A stretch of 64,000 nt of DNA from Delphinus delphis (GCF_949987515.2 NC_082696.1:62752447-62816446), one strand, 5' to 3'; shown: positions 9,301-21,979, counted from the first letter of the stretch. Numbers and translations are program-made. Notes: generated from the letters alone by a model not told the origin.

Positions 9301-10384
9301 CACACACATATGGTCACCTTATCTTTGATAAAGGAGGCAAGAATATGCAATGGAGAAAAGACAGCCTCTTCAATAAGTGGTGCTGGGAAAACTGGACAGC
9401 TACATGTAAAAGAATGAAATTATAACACTTCCTAACAACATACACAAATATAAACTGAAAATGGATTAAAGACCTAAATGTAAGGCCTGACACTATTGAA
9501 CTCTTAGAGGAAACAATCTTTGACATAAATCACAGCAAGATCATTTTTGTCCCACGTGCTAGAAAAATGGAAATAAAAACAAAAATAAACAACTGAGACC
9601 AATGAAACTTAAAAGCTTTTGCACAGCAAAGGAAACCATAAACAAGATGAAAAGACAACCCTCAGAATGGAAGAAAATATTTACAAATGAAGCAACTGAC
9701 AAAGGATTAATCTCCAAAATATACAAGCAGCTCAGGCAGCTCAATATCAAAAAAACAAACAACCCAATCCAAAAACGGGCAGAAGACCTAAATAGACATT
9801 TCAGCAAAGAAGACGTACTGATGGCCAACAAACACATGAAAGGATGCTCAACAGCACTAATTATTAGAGAAATGCAAATCAAAACTACAATGAGGTATCA
9901 CCTCACACTGGTCAGAATGGACACCATCAAAAAATATACAAAGAATAAATGCTGGAGAGGGTGTGGAGAAAAGGGAACCCTCCTACACTGTTGGTGGGAA
10001 GGTAAATTGATACAGCCACTGTGGAGAACAGTATGGTGGTTCCTTAAAATACTAAAAATAGAACTACCATACAACCCAGGAATCCTACTACTGGGCATAT
10101 ACCCTGAGAAAACCGTAATTCAAAAAGAGTCATGTACCACAATGTTCACTGAAGCTCTATTTACAAGAGCCAGGACATGGAAGCAACCTAAGTGTCCATA
10201 GACAGATGAATGGATAAAGAACATGTGGCACATATATACAATGGAATATTACTCAGCCATAAAAAGAAACGAAACTGAGTTATTCGTAGTGAGGTGGATG
10301 GACCTAAAATCTGTCATACAGAGTGAAGTAAGTCAGAAAGAGAAAAACAAATACTGTACGCTAATACATATATATGGAATCTAA
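6362..10384 (+). pseudogene. L1 ORF2 pseudogene (endonuclease-reverse transcriptase)
   Basis: ORF2p nicks target DNA and copies L1 RNA by target-primed reverse transcription. The endonuclease part (about 6362-7100) keeps LNVNGLNAPTKRHRLAEW and the QET glutamate (now QETDF). A 1-base loss just before GDFNTP (about 6782) shifts frame. The usual SDHNA motif has become SYQNA, losing the Asp and His near 7035. The RT part (about 7850-9100) retains [43 protein letters not shown] and FADD (8675-8686), but in several frames. The C-terminal 199 codons (9602-10201) are open; within [19 protein letters not shown] the last zinc-knuckle cysteine is Gly. The 4-kb length is normal once the SINE insert is removed. 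It is certainly inactive. Confidence 0.92.
7621..7859 (+). mobile_element. CHR-type SINE inserted in L1 ORF2
   Basis: The SINE body runs from 7637 to about 7844, including about 20 A residues, and splits the ORF2 linker between the endonuclease and RT domains. The TSDs are aaaaaggacaaccctg (7621-7636) and aaaaaggacaacctg (about 7845-7859), differing by one C. CpG sites are partly decayed, including tatgccc for tgggccc. A 196-codon open frame across this junction is a SINE-L1 artefact. Confidence 0.95.
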
Positions 10385-10760
10385 AAAAAAAAAAAAAAGA
10401 TTCTGAAGAACCTAGGGGCAGGACAGGAATGAAGGTGCAGATGTAGAGAATGGACTTGAGGACATGAGGAGGGGCAAGGGTAAGCTGTGATGAAGTGAAA
10501 GAGTGGCTTGGACATATATACACTACCAAATGTAAAATAGATAGCTAGTGGGAAGCAGCCGCATAACACCGGGAGATCTACTCGGGGATTTGTGACAACC
10601 TAGAGGCGTGGGATAAGGAGAGTGGGAGGGAGACGCAAGAGGGAGGGGATATGGGGATATATGTTTACGTATAGCTGATTCACTTTGTTTTACAGCAGAA
10701 ACTAACACACCATTGTAAAGCAATTATACTCCAATAAGGATGTTTTTAAAAAATTTTAAG
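10385..10760 (+). other. L1 3' UTR and degenerate tail
   Basis: Includes the purine-rich tract (about 10440-10490), 'gatagctagtgggaagcagc', and the terminal block 'ctgattcactttgttttaca', 'caattatactccaataagga'. AATAAA has mutated to AATAAG. The poly(A) tail is reduced to short A runs before the right TSD. Confidence 0.88.
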
Positions 10761-10773
10761 AAGTGTACACAAT
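10761..10773. repeat. right TSD of the L1
   Basis: Exact copy of the 13-mer at 4566-4578. Confidence 0.8.
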
Positions 10774-11094
10774 ATATTTTTTGTACTCTATCTCTTTAAA
10801 AAAAAAAAAAGCCTGGGTTTGTCTTTTAAAACGTTCCCTTACATTATTGAGAAAGGAATGGGAAGGGAATATGGGGTATAGGATATAGCTGGAGAATTGA
10901 TTTTAAGTACAAAGGAGAGACATTGGCTATAAAAGAGGGAATACAGAGTTTGAATGTCAGTGAGGTAGACCTGTGGCTGTGTGGTAGATGGAAGGTGAGG
11001 GGCTTCTGGTGTGGTGTCTTTTCTCTTTGGAGGTATGCGTCTAGCAGATCAAGTGTGTGGTTTTGTGATGTTCAGATCTTACATATCTTTCCTG
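10774..11094. other. unassigned sequence with A-run
   Basis: A 15-nt A run ends near 10811. The remainder is unrecognised, G-rich in part (10840-11040), with no gene signature. Confidence 0.35.
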
Positions 11095-11345
11095 AAAAGT
11101 TTGTCTACCTGATCTATTCTACTGACAGAAGTTTGCTCCCTTTATGAGGGTAGATTTGTAAATTTTCTTCATAAGTCTGTCAATATTTGCTTTATATTTG
11201 CTTTTGAAAGTATTTCATAGTGCTAGAGTTCTGTCTTCTCTATCATATATTAGAAACTTTGTCATATATTTTATATAGTCAATCTATATTTAGATACTCA
11301 ATATTCATTCCTACATTGCAGACTTTCATTATGAGATCATTTTCC
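11095..11345 (-). mobile_element. possible ancient L1 fragment (antisense)
   Basis: The general pattern resembles antisense sequence of very old L1s: 'cttcataagtctgtcaatat', then 'tattcctacattgcagactt', then 'tttatgttaaagtttatc'. The match is loose and could be chance in AT-rich DNA. Confidence 0.3.
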
Positions 11346-11690
11346 TTTATGTTAAAGTTTATCATATGCTGGATCCAGTCTGCCTGCCTTCCCAGATTCG
11401 CTTGGCCCATTTACCTTCTGGGCTTTTGCTTTTTTGTTATATTGAAAGACCATGTCACACCAGTTCTTTTCACCTAATCTCCTCAGACCTCTGGTTGTCT
11501 GAACCTTCCTGGAGTGAGGGGCCAGCTGCAGCAAAGCCTCTGATCAACATTTTTCTGTGGAGTACTCAAGAGACCAGTGCCTAGGTATGACCCGATATGA
11601 CCCAGGGAGGCTATGACTATTCCCTCCACACTGGGATCACTTACTGTACTTTCATCCCATGTTTGCTTTCTGGAAACTTTCCTTACTTTA
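11346..11690. other. unassigned, moderately GC-rich
   Basis: Contains 60-85 codon open frames on both strands with no protein signature. It could be an old LTR or DNA transposon, but no family was recognised. Confidence 0.3.
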
Positions 11691-11694
11691 TTAC

Positions 11695-11818
11695 TATTGA
11701 TACATATATATGTAGATACATATGAACATACCCTTTATTACTATATGTATTTACCTACAGGCACATGTATATATACATATGTGTATATACATATGTATAG
11801 ATGTGTATATATATGATA
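11695..11818. repeat. (TATG/TACA)-rich low-complexity tract
   Basis: Alternating purine-pyrimidine ATAC/ATGT units including several local palindromes such as acatatgt. Confidence 0.8.
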
Positions 11819-11829
11819 TTTTGTACAAG

Positions 11830-13500
11830 GACAGTTTTACATGATAGCAAATGTAGATAATATGGCTTTAAAGAAAGATTATTTTTCTTATACTTTTTAA
11901 TTTTCTTATTTTGATAATAAACATATCTTATTTCAATAATTAGAAGTACTGATGAAGTTATTTCCAAAAAAGAGAAATAAAAATATGAAATTATCAAATC
12001 CTATCTACAATAACAGTATCTCATTTCTAATATACCTTGAATTTGAAATAGTTATATTTCAAAGAAATATTGAAAATATTGTCCCTTCTTATAGCATAAA
12101 CTAGGGATTTTTTGGAGGTGAAACATTGATTTGCAAACAGTTTACATTTTTCAGATTTGAACTTAAAAATATTAATTTAGAAATAAAAGATTTTCAAAAT
12201 CAAAAGATTATATAGCTAAATATAGTTTTTTTCTAATATTAAGTAAGTGTCCTCTAATTACAGTTTCTTTATATGTAAGTACATTGTAAGTTATCTATAT
12301 TTTATGTTTTAATACACTAATTTGAATATATTCTACCATAATTATTCAAATAAATGATAAATATAATTTAATATAGGTAAATGAGGTCAGAGATTATGAA
12401 GAGAAGATTAATAACATATGCAGATGACACTTCATAACATAGCTTATCTAGGGAATACCTTACATTAGAAATTTTCATTGCTCTAGAGGTCTGTAACAGC
12501 ATTAAAATACATTTCTTGATTATAAAGTAATTATATTTTTCAGCACCATGGAATCACTTTACTAAAAATGTAGAAATGAGAGAGAATTGAAATGCTTATG
12601 ACATGTACCCAAGTACTTCTGAAATATCAAAAGGCAGTCACTGACTCCAAATAATCAACTGAAAAAAAAACCCCAAACAATTTATGAATAATATAATAAG
12701 TCAATATAATTATTGGGATGATGGCTTTTATAAAAATAATTGTGTGAGAACACATATTTTCTAATAATAAAAAGGCAGTATGTAGTAAAATATTTCAAAG
12801 GCATGTTTTGCTAATAAATTGGAGAGCTCTAAAGTGGAGACCAGTCAGCCTCATGCTCTAAAGCAACTCGGTGATTCCCACGTGGACCGGATCCACTGGT
12901 TTAGAGTATATAGGGTATATATAGGCTTTATACCTTGAGTTTAGGACTTAGAATTTTGTTTCTATCAGTGGGCCATCATTGGAAGCTTTTAAACAGAGGA
13001 AGAATGTCTGCTTTAAAATAACCTCTGTGTTATAGTCTGGATGAAGGGAGCACAGAGGACATGGAGATGAGTAGAAGTAGAACTATTAATTAAAAAACTA
13101 ATTCAAACTCTCTTACACAGAGGAATTCCAAATAATGTATGTACATATTCTGCCTTCAAAGAGGTGGAGCTTAACTGACTACCCCTTAAGTGTGGGCTAT
13201 GAGTGATGACTTCCTGGATTAGAGCATAGGAAGGGGGGAAAAATGAGCAAATTTATAGTGGAGAAATTGACAAACACTACCTTAACAAGTTGATCAAGTT
13301 TAACATTGGCAATGATATACCATCTCAATAGTATGCACCCCTTGGTATGATGTGCTGAGAATGGCGTTTTACTTCTGTGATCTTCCTCCCAGAAACCCAT
13401 AAGCTCTCTTGAATCATGAGAAAACTGCCTCAAAACAAAGTTATCAAAAACAAGGGAAAGACTGAGAAACTGTCACAGCTTCTTGCTCTTTCAAGTTCAG
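11830..13500. other. AT-rich sequence, no gene
   Basis: Very AT-rich to about 12800 with no recognisable feature. The part at about 12830-13040 ('gggccatcattggaagcttt', then 'aacagaggaagaatgtctgc') resembles a recurrent ancient mammalian repeat, but the family is not assigned. I see no exon-like frame. Confidence 0.35.
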
Positions 13501-13501
13501 T

Positions 13502-13687
13502 CAGTGATTTTCAGCCCTGGTTGCACATTAAAAAGACCTGGGGAACTTTCAAAAATTGATGAAGATACATAGGCAGCATCCCCCTTGATTAAGGTTTAAG
13601 TTGGGATGGGGGCAGGCATTGATTTTTTTTTTTAATTTAAAGAGCACACAAGAGTTTACAATATATAGCTAGAATTGAGAACCACTA
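13502..13687 (+). mobile_element. MER5A-like hAT element with both ends
   Basis: The left end cagtgattttcagccctgg and right end aattgagaaccacta are the inverted termini of MER5A (canonical cagtggttctcaa). The 186-bp length fits the ~190-bp family. The flanking 8-mers agttcagt and agttagag match only partly, consistent with an old hAT insertion. Confidence 0.8.
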
Positions 13688-16600
13688 AGTTAGAGCTTCT
13701 AGTAGAGAAATAGAGAAATTAGACTTCTATACTGTCATTTAATTAATCTCTATTGTTTCTCTACCTTCAAGACTTTCTTAACCGTGACTCCCTACTCCTT
13801 ATTAACTCCAGTAACATTTCAGCAGCATTTCTACCTAAAACTCAAGTATTTTCTATCACTAGTTCTTTACACTCACAACTTTCTCTCTCTTCCGAGAGCA
13901 AGTGGACCAAGTCTGGTGTCCATTTTCTTGAGCTCAGACCTCTGAAGACCAGTACCTGACTGGGAAGCCTGGCAAGTATCTTGAATGCATCAAAATATTT
14001 TCATATCTCTTTCTCCAATGAGGAAAGATCTCATTGCCTAAAGAATTTATATGGCAATATCAAGATGGTGTTTCTTAAAGTTTCTCAACTTACTGAAAAT
14101 ATATAATGTGGTATATACCCAGCTTCTCATTATAAAAATTCCATTTAGAATAACACATCTCCCCAGTCTTGAGCTCAAGAGCTTCTGGCATAGTTTACCT
14201 CTGACTTTTAAATTGTATACCACGTACCATGAAAGCTCCTGTCAGGCTGTTCTTCAATTGCTTTTATCATAAGTCTAACAACTTGGCCACCATGGTGATT
14301 TGCACTGTTTGCTTTTCTGGATGATGATTTAATCAGAGGAGCAGCTGAACACTGCACCCGAGATTCAGAAGTCCTGATGATAGATTTCAAAATCTCATAT
14401 AAGTATTACTGGATCTCCTTGGGTCTGCTGTGCTATCATTCCAAGCCCTGCCTGGAGACCAATTTCTGCCATGGTGTTGGGATGTGTGGATCACAAGTGA
14501 GACTAAGTCTAAAATGTGTGAAGAAAAATGTGGAGTTTTCCTTAGTCTTTCCTGGGGAGGCAAGAAAGAGACCACCCCAAGCTGAGTGTGGGAGGAAGTG
14601 TGAAACATAATACATCTTATAACAGAAGTTCCTAAATTAAGCTTTAGTCATCTCTAGCAGTGGTGATGTGTCTAGGGATGCCCCAGCTCACAAGAAAATG
14701 TCCAGTTGGTTGTGTCCAGTGCCACTTTACTTATGGGTCTTCCCTTCATCGTGCTCACCCATCATGAGGTCTCCAGCCTCCCACCCTCTGTTCAAAGCTG
14801 TTTGGGAAGTGGATTGTCCATATCCCAGGTGAGGGGAGAAAAAAATTATGGGGTTTAAGGGTTCTGGATGATCAATGGGCAATCTCTCGGAAGGTGGTTT
14901 AGTCCCCTTTCTGCTTCTCCAGTCAGCATCAATCACAGCAGTGATCAGCTCTGGGAAAAAATTAAAAAATTTTCCTCAGGATCAATCTTTCTCAAAGGGA
15001 AGGGAAAGAAGAATCATTGTCTATAACATAACATTAGTCCCTGTCATGATTAGATATGCCATGCAAAACTTTTGAAATTTCTTAAATTGGCAAATGACAT
15101 GAAGAAAATAATGTTTGAAGAAGACATCATCTTCATAGCATTGATTGATTGTAACTTCAGGGAGGACAGCTGTTAGAAGACTATCACTGCCATGTAAATA
15201 CAAGTTGATTAAATGCAATTACTAAGTTAGGGTTTGCGTGCATGTTAAAGAGAATTTGACTCTGAGAGATAGTTCATAAGGAAAAACATCTTGCAAAAAC
15301 AAACAAGTAAAATGATTTCCAGATTTAAAATTATATCTTATATGCACACAAGGCAGAGAGGAGTCAAAATAGCTTCAATGTTTCTAGACTATACAGTGGT
15401 ACCGTGTGGTGAATTTGATTATCACAAGGCAGTGCTAGCCTGTGTTTCTCTGAGTAGCTTTGTCCCTCAATTGGTGCTCAGCTCCTGTGTCCACAATACT
15501 CATAAGCCTCCTTTCTACATCTTACAGTATTCCATCTGGTGCACTAAAAGTGGATACCATACAAATATATACACTTCCAAAAGATCTAAAGATATCTCAA
15601 GAGAAGACTATGGAACTATTTTCTTCTCTTTTCTTACTTTTAAACTCAACTAAGAAGCAACTTTTTTTTGCCCCCTCTGAGTCATCGTCTTTTATCATCT
15701 CTTCGGTTCACTGTTGTATTTTTTTTCTCCTTCATGTAAAGATGGTGGTGCAGAATACTGATGAGAAAATGCTTATTTTAAAATGGCTCGTTTCTTTGAA
15801 CACAGCAAACCTGATCTGCATTTTTACAGATGTTCCCCTGGTCTGACCTCTGCCTTCTGAGGGTTATAGGTAGTCTCAGAGCAAAAGGAAGAAAACAAAA
15901 ATTCTGAACTGCAGATTCTTCTTGATTGGCAAACGAGGAGTTAGAGAACAAACATCAAAAGCAATTGCTGGAGGCTAAATAGGGTTTCTATTTCATTCCT
16001 AAATTAGTTTCTCCATGTAATAGTAGGTCCAATTTTCAAGACAGTCACTATTCAACAAATACCTTTTTGGAGGGAGAACAGGAAAAGAGAGTAGATTGTG
16101 TATAGGAGCAGAGTTGGTTCCACTTTTGCTTTTAGAAATGTGCAGATGACTAGTAGGACAATACCTAAAATAATAGTGGCTTGTCCTAGTATGAGAAACT
16201 CTGCAGCTCTTTTTAAATTGAAATTACAAGCATGGTTTAAATTTTTTCTTTAATGGGCCTCTATTATTTTTCAGAATCGGAAACAAATTGATGCATAAGG
16301 ATAGTATTATAACACTATTATATTAGAAACCTCCAAAATGGTATATAGATTATTTCACTGGTTTGATAAGATTTTCAGATATCTATCACTTTTGTGATAG
16401 ATAAATAAATTTACAGTTGAAAGGAGAATGGATAATTTTCCAAAGAAATTAGCATTTACCTCGCTGTTATGATTCAAACATTTTGATAGCAGTGGCCATT
16501 TTACTGTCTGAAATCTTTCTGGTATTTGCAAGAACTGACAGAAGAAGCATAACTAGTAGGTTTGTGTTGATTTTGCTGTGAGGAACCTAGTGAAAGAAAT

Positions 16601-16920
16601 GCAGTGAGGCAGCCTGCATTCACCTAAGGAGGGGGGAATTAGACAACCAAGCGAGACCCAGTTATAGGTAAAAGCTGAGTAGACAAGCACTGATGAGGCA
16701 GGAATTAACATCAGTCACTCCCATGCCTGTATGTTTACCATTATATGAGCTCTCCTATTGAAATATACAATCTGGGTCTGAGGGACAGTGGGTCACTAAT
16801 TCCTTACAGTACCTAATATATTATTATGTGCAGTTTGGAATGCTCAAATATAAATATTTAATTGAATCAATGCATTCTTTACTGGACGTGTTCATATCCA
16901 CCCATCATCCTCAGCACACT
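13688..16920. other. no gene recognised
   Basis: Mixed AT-rich sequence. GC-richer parts lie at about 14230-14600 and 14640-14930. Overlapping frames of 120 codons (15291-15653) and 128 codons (15460-15846) are open but lack homology I recognise, are rich in Ser, Leu and Ile, and show no splice or poly(A) context. I treat them as chance. Confidence 0.35.
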
Positions 16921-16927
16921 GATGTGC

Positions 16928-16969
16928 ATACACACACAGACATACACACACAGACATACACACACACAT
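16928..16969. repeat. (CA)n-related microsatellite
   Basis: Imperfect units of the form ACACACAGACAT, three copies, ending in ACACACAC. Confidence 0.92.
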
Positions 16970-17224
16970 TTTTGGGTGAAGTTAACCATGAATGGGGGAG
17001 GGAAGTTATGACAGAAATATAGCAATGGTATCTGGGAATGTAACCAAGCAATTCGGGATAAAAAGAGTCCCAGATATACTAAATGCAGTTTTGGCCTACT
17101 TCACAAGTGTTCCCAGAGTCAGTTATACTTTTGGTACTCATATTTGGAATATTATAATAATATAAGCTGCCTATATATTTCCAAGTGATAGTAAGAAGAA
17201 ATATGATCTACATGTGAATTATGT

Positions 17225-17400
17225 AAACCTTTTATTTATTTATTCACTCATTCACTCAACAGGTATTATAGACATACTATTTATGAAGCACTAAAGAAAC
17301 AAAAGTGAATAATATATGTTCCTCTGTCTCAAAATGTCTTAATTCTTGTGGGAGATGTAGAAAAGTAAACAGACATTTGCAATGCACTTAATCCAGTCCT
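17225..17400 (-). mobile_element. L2 3'-end fragment
   Basis: This is reversed L2. It shows the tail 'tcactcattcactcaacagg', then a 'gaagcacta' segment, then 'acaaaagtgaataatatatg' (canonical gtgaacaa), then 'cttgtgggagatgtagaaaa' and 'gtaaacagacatttgcaatg'. Confidence 0.75.
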
Positions 17401-17404
17401 GAAG

Positions 17405-18320
17405 GATTAAGTTTTTTCAAATGTGTCTACATATAGCCTTATAATTTTTTCTAATGTGCTTCTTATCACTTTTAATGGAGCTTTGAGCTTGCAGGTGTCA
17501 ACTTAAATGATGAATGTTGCCAGAGTGGAGAGTATCTATCAAGGTGGAAATTACCCTGAAAAATTTTTGCCATGTTGTTATAGACATTTTATGGTAACTC
17601 TGAAGTCTCCTGTATCCCTGATAGTATTCTGAATAAAATAATAGATTTTATACCTGGGAGGAAAGACAGAGATTAATTAATTAAGTTCACTTGTTCCACA
17701 GAACAGAAGAGGAAACTTAGATTCAGAGGTTATCTTTGCTGGCCAAGATCACAGAACTTCTTAATAGCAAAGCTGAAAGTAGTGTGTTGTTCTTCACACA
17801 CAAACTTAAGTATAACTTATATCTAACAGTCATTTCTGAAAGACTGAACAAATAGAAATAGATATAAAATGAATGAATTTACAGAATTAAATTAGTTATC
17901 ATAGTTTATTTATAGAAGTTGATTCTACTTTTATTGAATATCTAAACATCAATACTGCTCTTTGAATTTGTAGGTTAATCAAACAAGAAACAACTAAATG
18001 GGTGAGAATATATTACAAAAAATTAATTCTGAACATATTGATGTTTTCTCTTATACACGTTATATTACATAACATTTATAAGATAAACATAAGCTTACAA
18101 TAAGACAAAGATGTATTGGTCACTAATGGTGACTCAGTGACCCTAGGAAAAATTAACACATCATGTAGATAACACATTAGATGAAGAAACCACCTGAAAG
18201 TTGGTATGACTACATTTTATTTAGCAATATATAGTGTTTATTAGGGGCCAGACATGTATATTTTTAAATATTATGCTATTAAACCTACAATAAAATTGAA
18301 TCTCAATCTAGGTTTAAAAA
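17405..18320. other. unassigned AT-rich sequence
   Basis: No gene or repeat family was recognised. Confidence 0.35.
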
Positions 18321-18332
18321 AAAAAAGAGAGA

Positions 18333-18448
18333 GACTTCCCTGGCGGTCCAGTGGTTAAGATTCCGCACTTCCAATGTAGGGAGCACAGGTTTGATCCCTG
18401 GTCAGGGAGCTAAGATCCTACATGCCAGACAGCGTGGCCAAAAAAAAA
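18333..18448 (+). mobile_element. CHR-1-like short SINE
   Basis: An older, shorter relative of the other SINEs here. It has the head gacttccctggcggtccag, an A box-like tggcggtccagtggtt, a B box ggtttgatccctgg, then 'cagggagctaagatcctaca' and a poly(A). It lacks the CpG-rich cetacean body. Purine-rich flanks (aaaaaaagagag and aaaaaaggaaag) may be the TSDs. Confidence 0.88.
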
Positions 18449-18507
18449 GGAAAGTCTGCAAATATAATCAATATGTACCTTAAACAACAGTATTACTGTA
18501 ACTAAAA

Positions 18508-18738
18508 AGATAAGTAGGAGGGCTTCCCTGGTGGCGCAGTGGTTGAGAGTCCGCCTGCCGATGCAGGGGACACGGGTTCGTGCCCCGGTCCGGAAAGATC
18601 CCACATGCCGTGGAGCGGCGGGGCCCGTGAGCCATGGCCGCTGAGCCTGTGCGTCCGGAGCCTGTGCTCCGCAACGGGAGAGGCCGCAACAGTGAGAGGC
18701 CCGCGTACCGCAAAAAAAAAAAAAAGAGATAAGTAGGA
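18508..18738 (+). mobile_element. CHR-type SINE with perfect TSDs
   Basis: The SINE body runs from 18520 to about 18726. The perfect 12-bp TSD agataagtagga occurs at 18508-18519 and 18727-18738. Most CpGs and the B box are intact, so this is one of the younger copies. It sits 72 bp downstream of the older SINE at 18333. Confidence 0.96.
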
Positions 18739-18739
18739 A

Positions 18740-19180
18740 ATAGAAGGATAGGTGAGGGAAGGGTGAGGCTGTTAAAAACTAGAGAAGAGTTGACCACCTC
18801 CCTCCACCCACAAAATGAATATGTTCGTGTCTCTGAGTCCTACTGAGTGCACAGGCACAGAGCAGCAGGCATGTTCCAGATAGGAACAGAAAGTGAGTGG
18901 GTCCAGCTCTACAGCTCTAATCATTTGGTTAGCTATCTCATTATCCAATTTGTTCGTTTTATGCATCAAGATGACTCAATTCACTTCCCTAAGCTCTGAT
19001 TCCATACTCACAGTACAAGTAGCTACAGAAAGAATAATCTTTTCAATAAATGTAAAGACTGTCAAATAATTTGTATATATAATTTGTAGCCAATGTGTAG
19101 TAAGATAGTTTATACACTCATATTTTCATTCTTTGTCATTATTTGATTCCTTTAAAAATATTTTTTTGCTATTGACTCTA
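18740..19180. other. unassigned sequence
   Basis: No gene or repeat family was recognised. Confidence 0.35.
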
Positions 19181-19184
19181 GGAA

Positions 19185-19500
19185 TTATGTCAGATGTCAG
19201 TGATACAGAAATGAAAGGTCACAGGTATATGGTCCCTATACACAAAGCAAGCTTACATTATAGAAGAGGCAGGCAGGCTAACAAACAAACAAACAAAGAA
19301 TTAAACGAGTCAATTATTATAAGAGAATTTTATCTAGATGGCAGTTTGGCACATAGGAACTCCCATATCAGGGAATCATTTGCCTTTGAGCTAGTATTTG
19401 AGCTGAGGCTGGAAGGATTAAACAGTTTGTCAGGAGAACACTTAAGAGATGGTATTCCAGTTAGAGAACAGAGTTTGTGAGATGGAGTGAATGCCTGAGT
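19185..19500 (-). mobile_element. L2 fragment
   Basis: Reversed L2: 'gatacagaaatgaaaggtca', then 'ttacattatagaagaggcag', and further on 'tttgagctgaggctggaagg' and 'gatggtattccagttagaga'. A 115-codon frame (19133-19480) reads through this repeat and is not a gene. Confidence 0.7.
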
Positions 19501-21185
19501 TAGCAGAAACTACAAATATTTGAGTTTTTCCAGAGGATCACTTATGATTTAATAAGCATGTTAGGTCCTGAGTAACTTATTACATTTGGCTACAGCAACC
19601 AAATCATGTTTCTAAACTTAAAAGCAATCATTCAGCCCCTAAACCATCATGGCCACCAGCAGAATGTATTCTGTGTAACCTTGCCTGGGCATCAGCTGGT
19701 GACTATAGATAAATCTCCTTTGGGTTTCTTGCCAACTGCTGCAAACACCCACATTATAAAATAGCTGATAAAGAAATAGGACCTCTCTCTTAAATAAAAA
19801 TTACACTCTTCTATTAAAATTATCTGCTAAAAATATATTGACTGGAAAAATCAAAACTGATTTTTATATTGTTTTCAGGCAAGGAAGACAATAATAATCC
19901 ACTAGATTCTTATTCCGATTGTTTAACAAATCTCTCCTCTCTTTCTCTCTCTGTCTCTTCTCTCTCTGTTATACACACACATTTTCTCACTTGCCAGGTT
20001 CTGTAGAGACTTTCCAGGGCACAGGAGATTGTGCTTTGTTTATTTATTCACAAAAATGGAAATGACTATGGGCAGTGCTATGTGGTGGTGAAGGGAGGCA
20101 CCAAGAAAAAAGAAATGTTGGCCCTGATTGTTGACACTGATTCCGGAACACTTGGCTGGGATTAGTACAGATGTGGTTTCATTTAAACCTGAGTGAATTT
20201 CAGATATGTCCAGGTAGTATACTACATGTATCATACATGTCAACTTGTCCTTTTTCTTTCTGTTCTTGCATTACACCATGAAATATTGACATAATAATTT
20301 CATAATATAACTTTAAAATTAATTTTGCTAGTAGAAAATAAACATCACTATGACAGTTCAGATGCAAACTAAGTCATTATATGAATAGAAGGGAAAAGGC
20401 TGTCAAATTTACCATGATCAGATTATTTCCAAGTTCTTCTGTTGGTCTCCATTTGCTATGTGTTCATTCATTTTGTCATGTGCTCTTACTTTCTAGCAGG
20501 TGCCAAAGATTAAGACAAGTTAATGTGAGAAAATCTTAAAATTGAGACAATTCTATACATTCTTTTCTTTATAACAACTGGGAAATTCCTTCTATTTAAT
20601 TTTTCTTGGTTGAGCTAGCAGAAAACCAAAGTTCATTTGTTTCCCAATATTAGAATTATTTCTTACTCATTTTATACCTATATTATTATATTAGAAAATT
20701 GCTTTCCAACATATGCAATTTAAGCTTTTAATCATATTAATCCCATTAACCACAATTCCTGGTATATTCTGTTTAACCCCAGTTTTCAGTGAATATTCAG
20801 GGTTGTTGTGTTTTTTTTTTATGCTTTTAATTCTGGAGTGGATCACAGAAATGATGCTTATGTTCCCTCCAGAATAACAAGATACACTGAGCCTTATTTA
20901 GGGAACATTTTATAACGGGTGTCACTTAGCTAGTTAGATTCCCTCAAGACATCAAAAAAAGAAAGGTTTCATCATCAAGAAAGTTCTACCTTACCTTGTT
21001 GATATATAATGTGACTGCTTTTAACATGGTCATGGAAAGTGTATATAACATCATACATATATACATGTGGAATAAAAGATATTTTGTGATTTCAGATAAC
21101 CAATTTCTTATTATTCTTCTCAAAGGAACCAATTTGGAACAGAGCATTATTTCCAGATGAATGGCTCTAAAATATTTTTCTGAAT
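19500..21185. other. no gene; (TC)n tract at 19931-19970
   Basis: A CT-rich microsatellite lies at 19931-19970 and runs into a short ACAC tract. The rest is AT-rich single-copy-looking DNA. No exon or repeat family was recognised. Confidence 0.4.
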
Positions 21186-21189
21186 TCAC

Positions 21190-21320
21190 TTTTTTATTCA
21201 TTCAACCACAATTTACAGAGATTCAGCAATGAATAAGAGAAAGACTGCCTGCTTTCAGGGAACTTACAAACTGGGAGGAAGAAATTGCACCTCAAACAAT
21301 TAAGAATTTATTGTTTCATT
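21190..21320 (-). mobile_element. L2 3'-end fragment
   Basis: Reversed L2 tail 'ttattcattcaaccacaatt', then 'tcagcaatgaataagagaaa', then 'tttcagggaacttacaaact'. Confidence 0.65.
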
Positions 21321-21975
21321 TATGAAAGCAGATGTACAAAGGGATTGAAACAAGGCAAATCTGTGTTTAGTGATTCAGTCAGAGGGATCAGTGTGAGGGT
21401 TAATCAACTTAAATAGGAAATGGATTCCAGACCTTTCATTTATGCTTTATTTTCTTATATCTTAATTATCAAGTTGACAGCAAACACATGTTTCCTGGAA
21501 AGAGAAACTTTGATAAAATTTACAATGAGGGAGAAAAGCATATATTACTCTATCAGAATTATAAGAAAATATTTCCATAATGGCATGATAAGATTATACT
21601 TCTTGCCTCTTTTTTCATTTGCCTTTACACGTAACAAGTTTTGATGGCAAATGTGTGTATTAGAAAACTTTTAAAATTCCATTTAATTTGTCAAAAAAGG
21701 TTAAGTGACACCTTATTCATTGGATAAATTAATCAGATGAGTATCTACATATTCCTGACTAAATGACAGAGAATCAACTAAATCATCTTTATATTATTTT
21801 TACACAGCAAGTCTCAAGTATACTGAGTTATGGAAATATTGTCAGTTTGTTATTTAGAATTTACTTTTCTATAAAAATCATATTTTAAATAGATTTTACA
21901 CATATTCAACCCAAAAAAGTCTAGTGGAGGCTTAATGTGTGTGAATAGTAATGATAAAAATCATATGATTGGTAA
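21320..21975. other. unassigned AT-rich sequence
   Basis: No gene or repeat family was recognised. Confidence 0.35.
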
Positions 21976-21979
21976 TATT

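Larger units (their letters stand above)
4579..10760 (+). mobile_element. L1 (LINE-1) retrotransposon, near full span, inactive
   Basis: The order of parts is a 5' extension of unknown origin (4579-4833), a shortened L1 5' UTR (4834-5407), ORF1 remains (5408-6303), an inter-ORF spacer, ORF2 remains (6362-10384) and the 3' UTR (10385-10745). The A-rich tail is degenerate. The element is bracketed by 13-bp TSDs. Both ORFs are broken by frameshifts and stops. A CHR SINE inserted later at 7637, so the L1 is older than that SINE. The sequence type matches L1s that were active in cetartiodactyl genomes. Confidence 0.93.

Noticed and set aside
15291..15846. Overlapping 120- and 128-codon frames
   Set aside because: Low-complexity Ser/Leu/Ile composition, no family signature, two frames overlapping; treated as chance.
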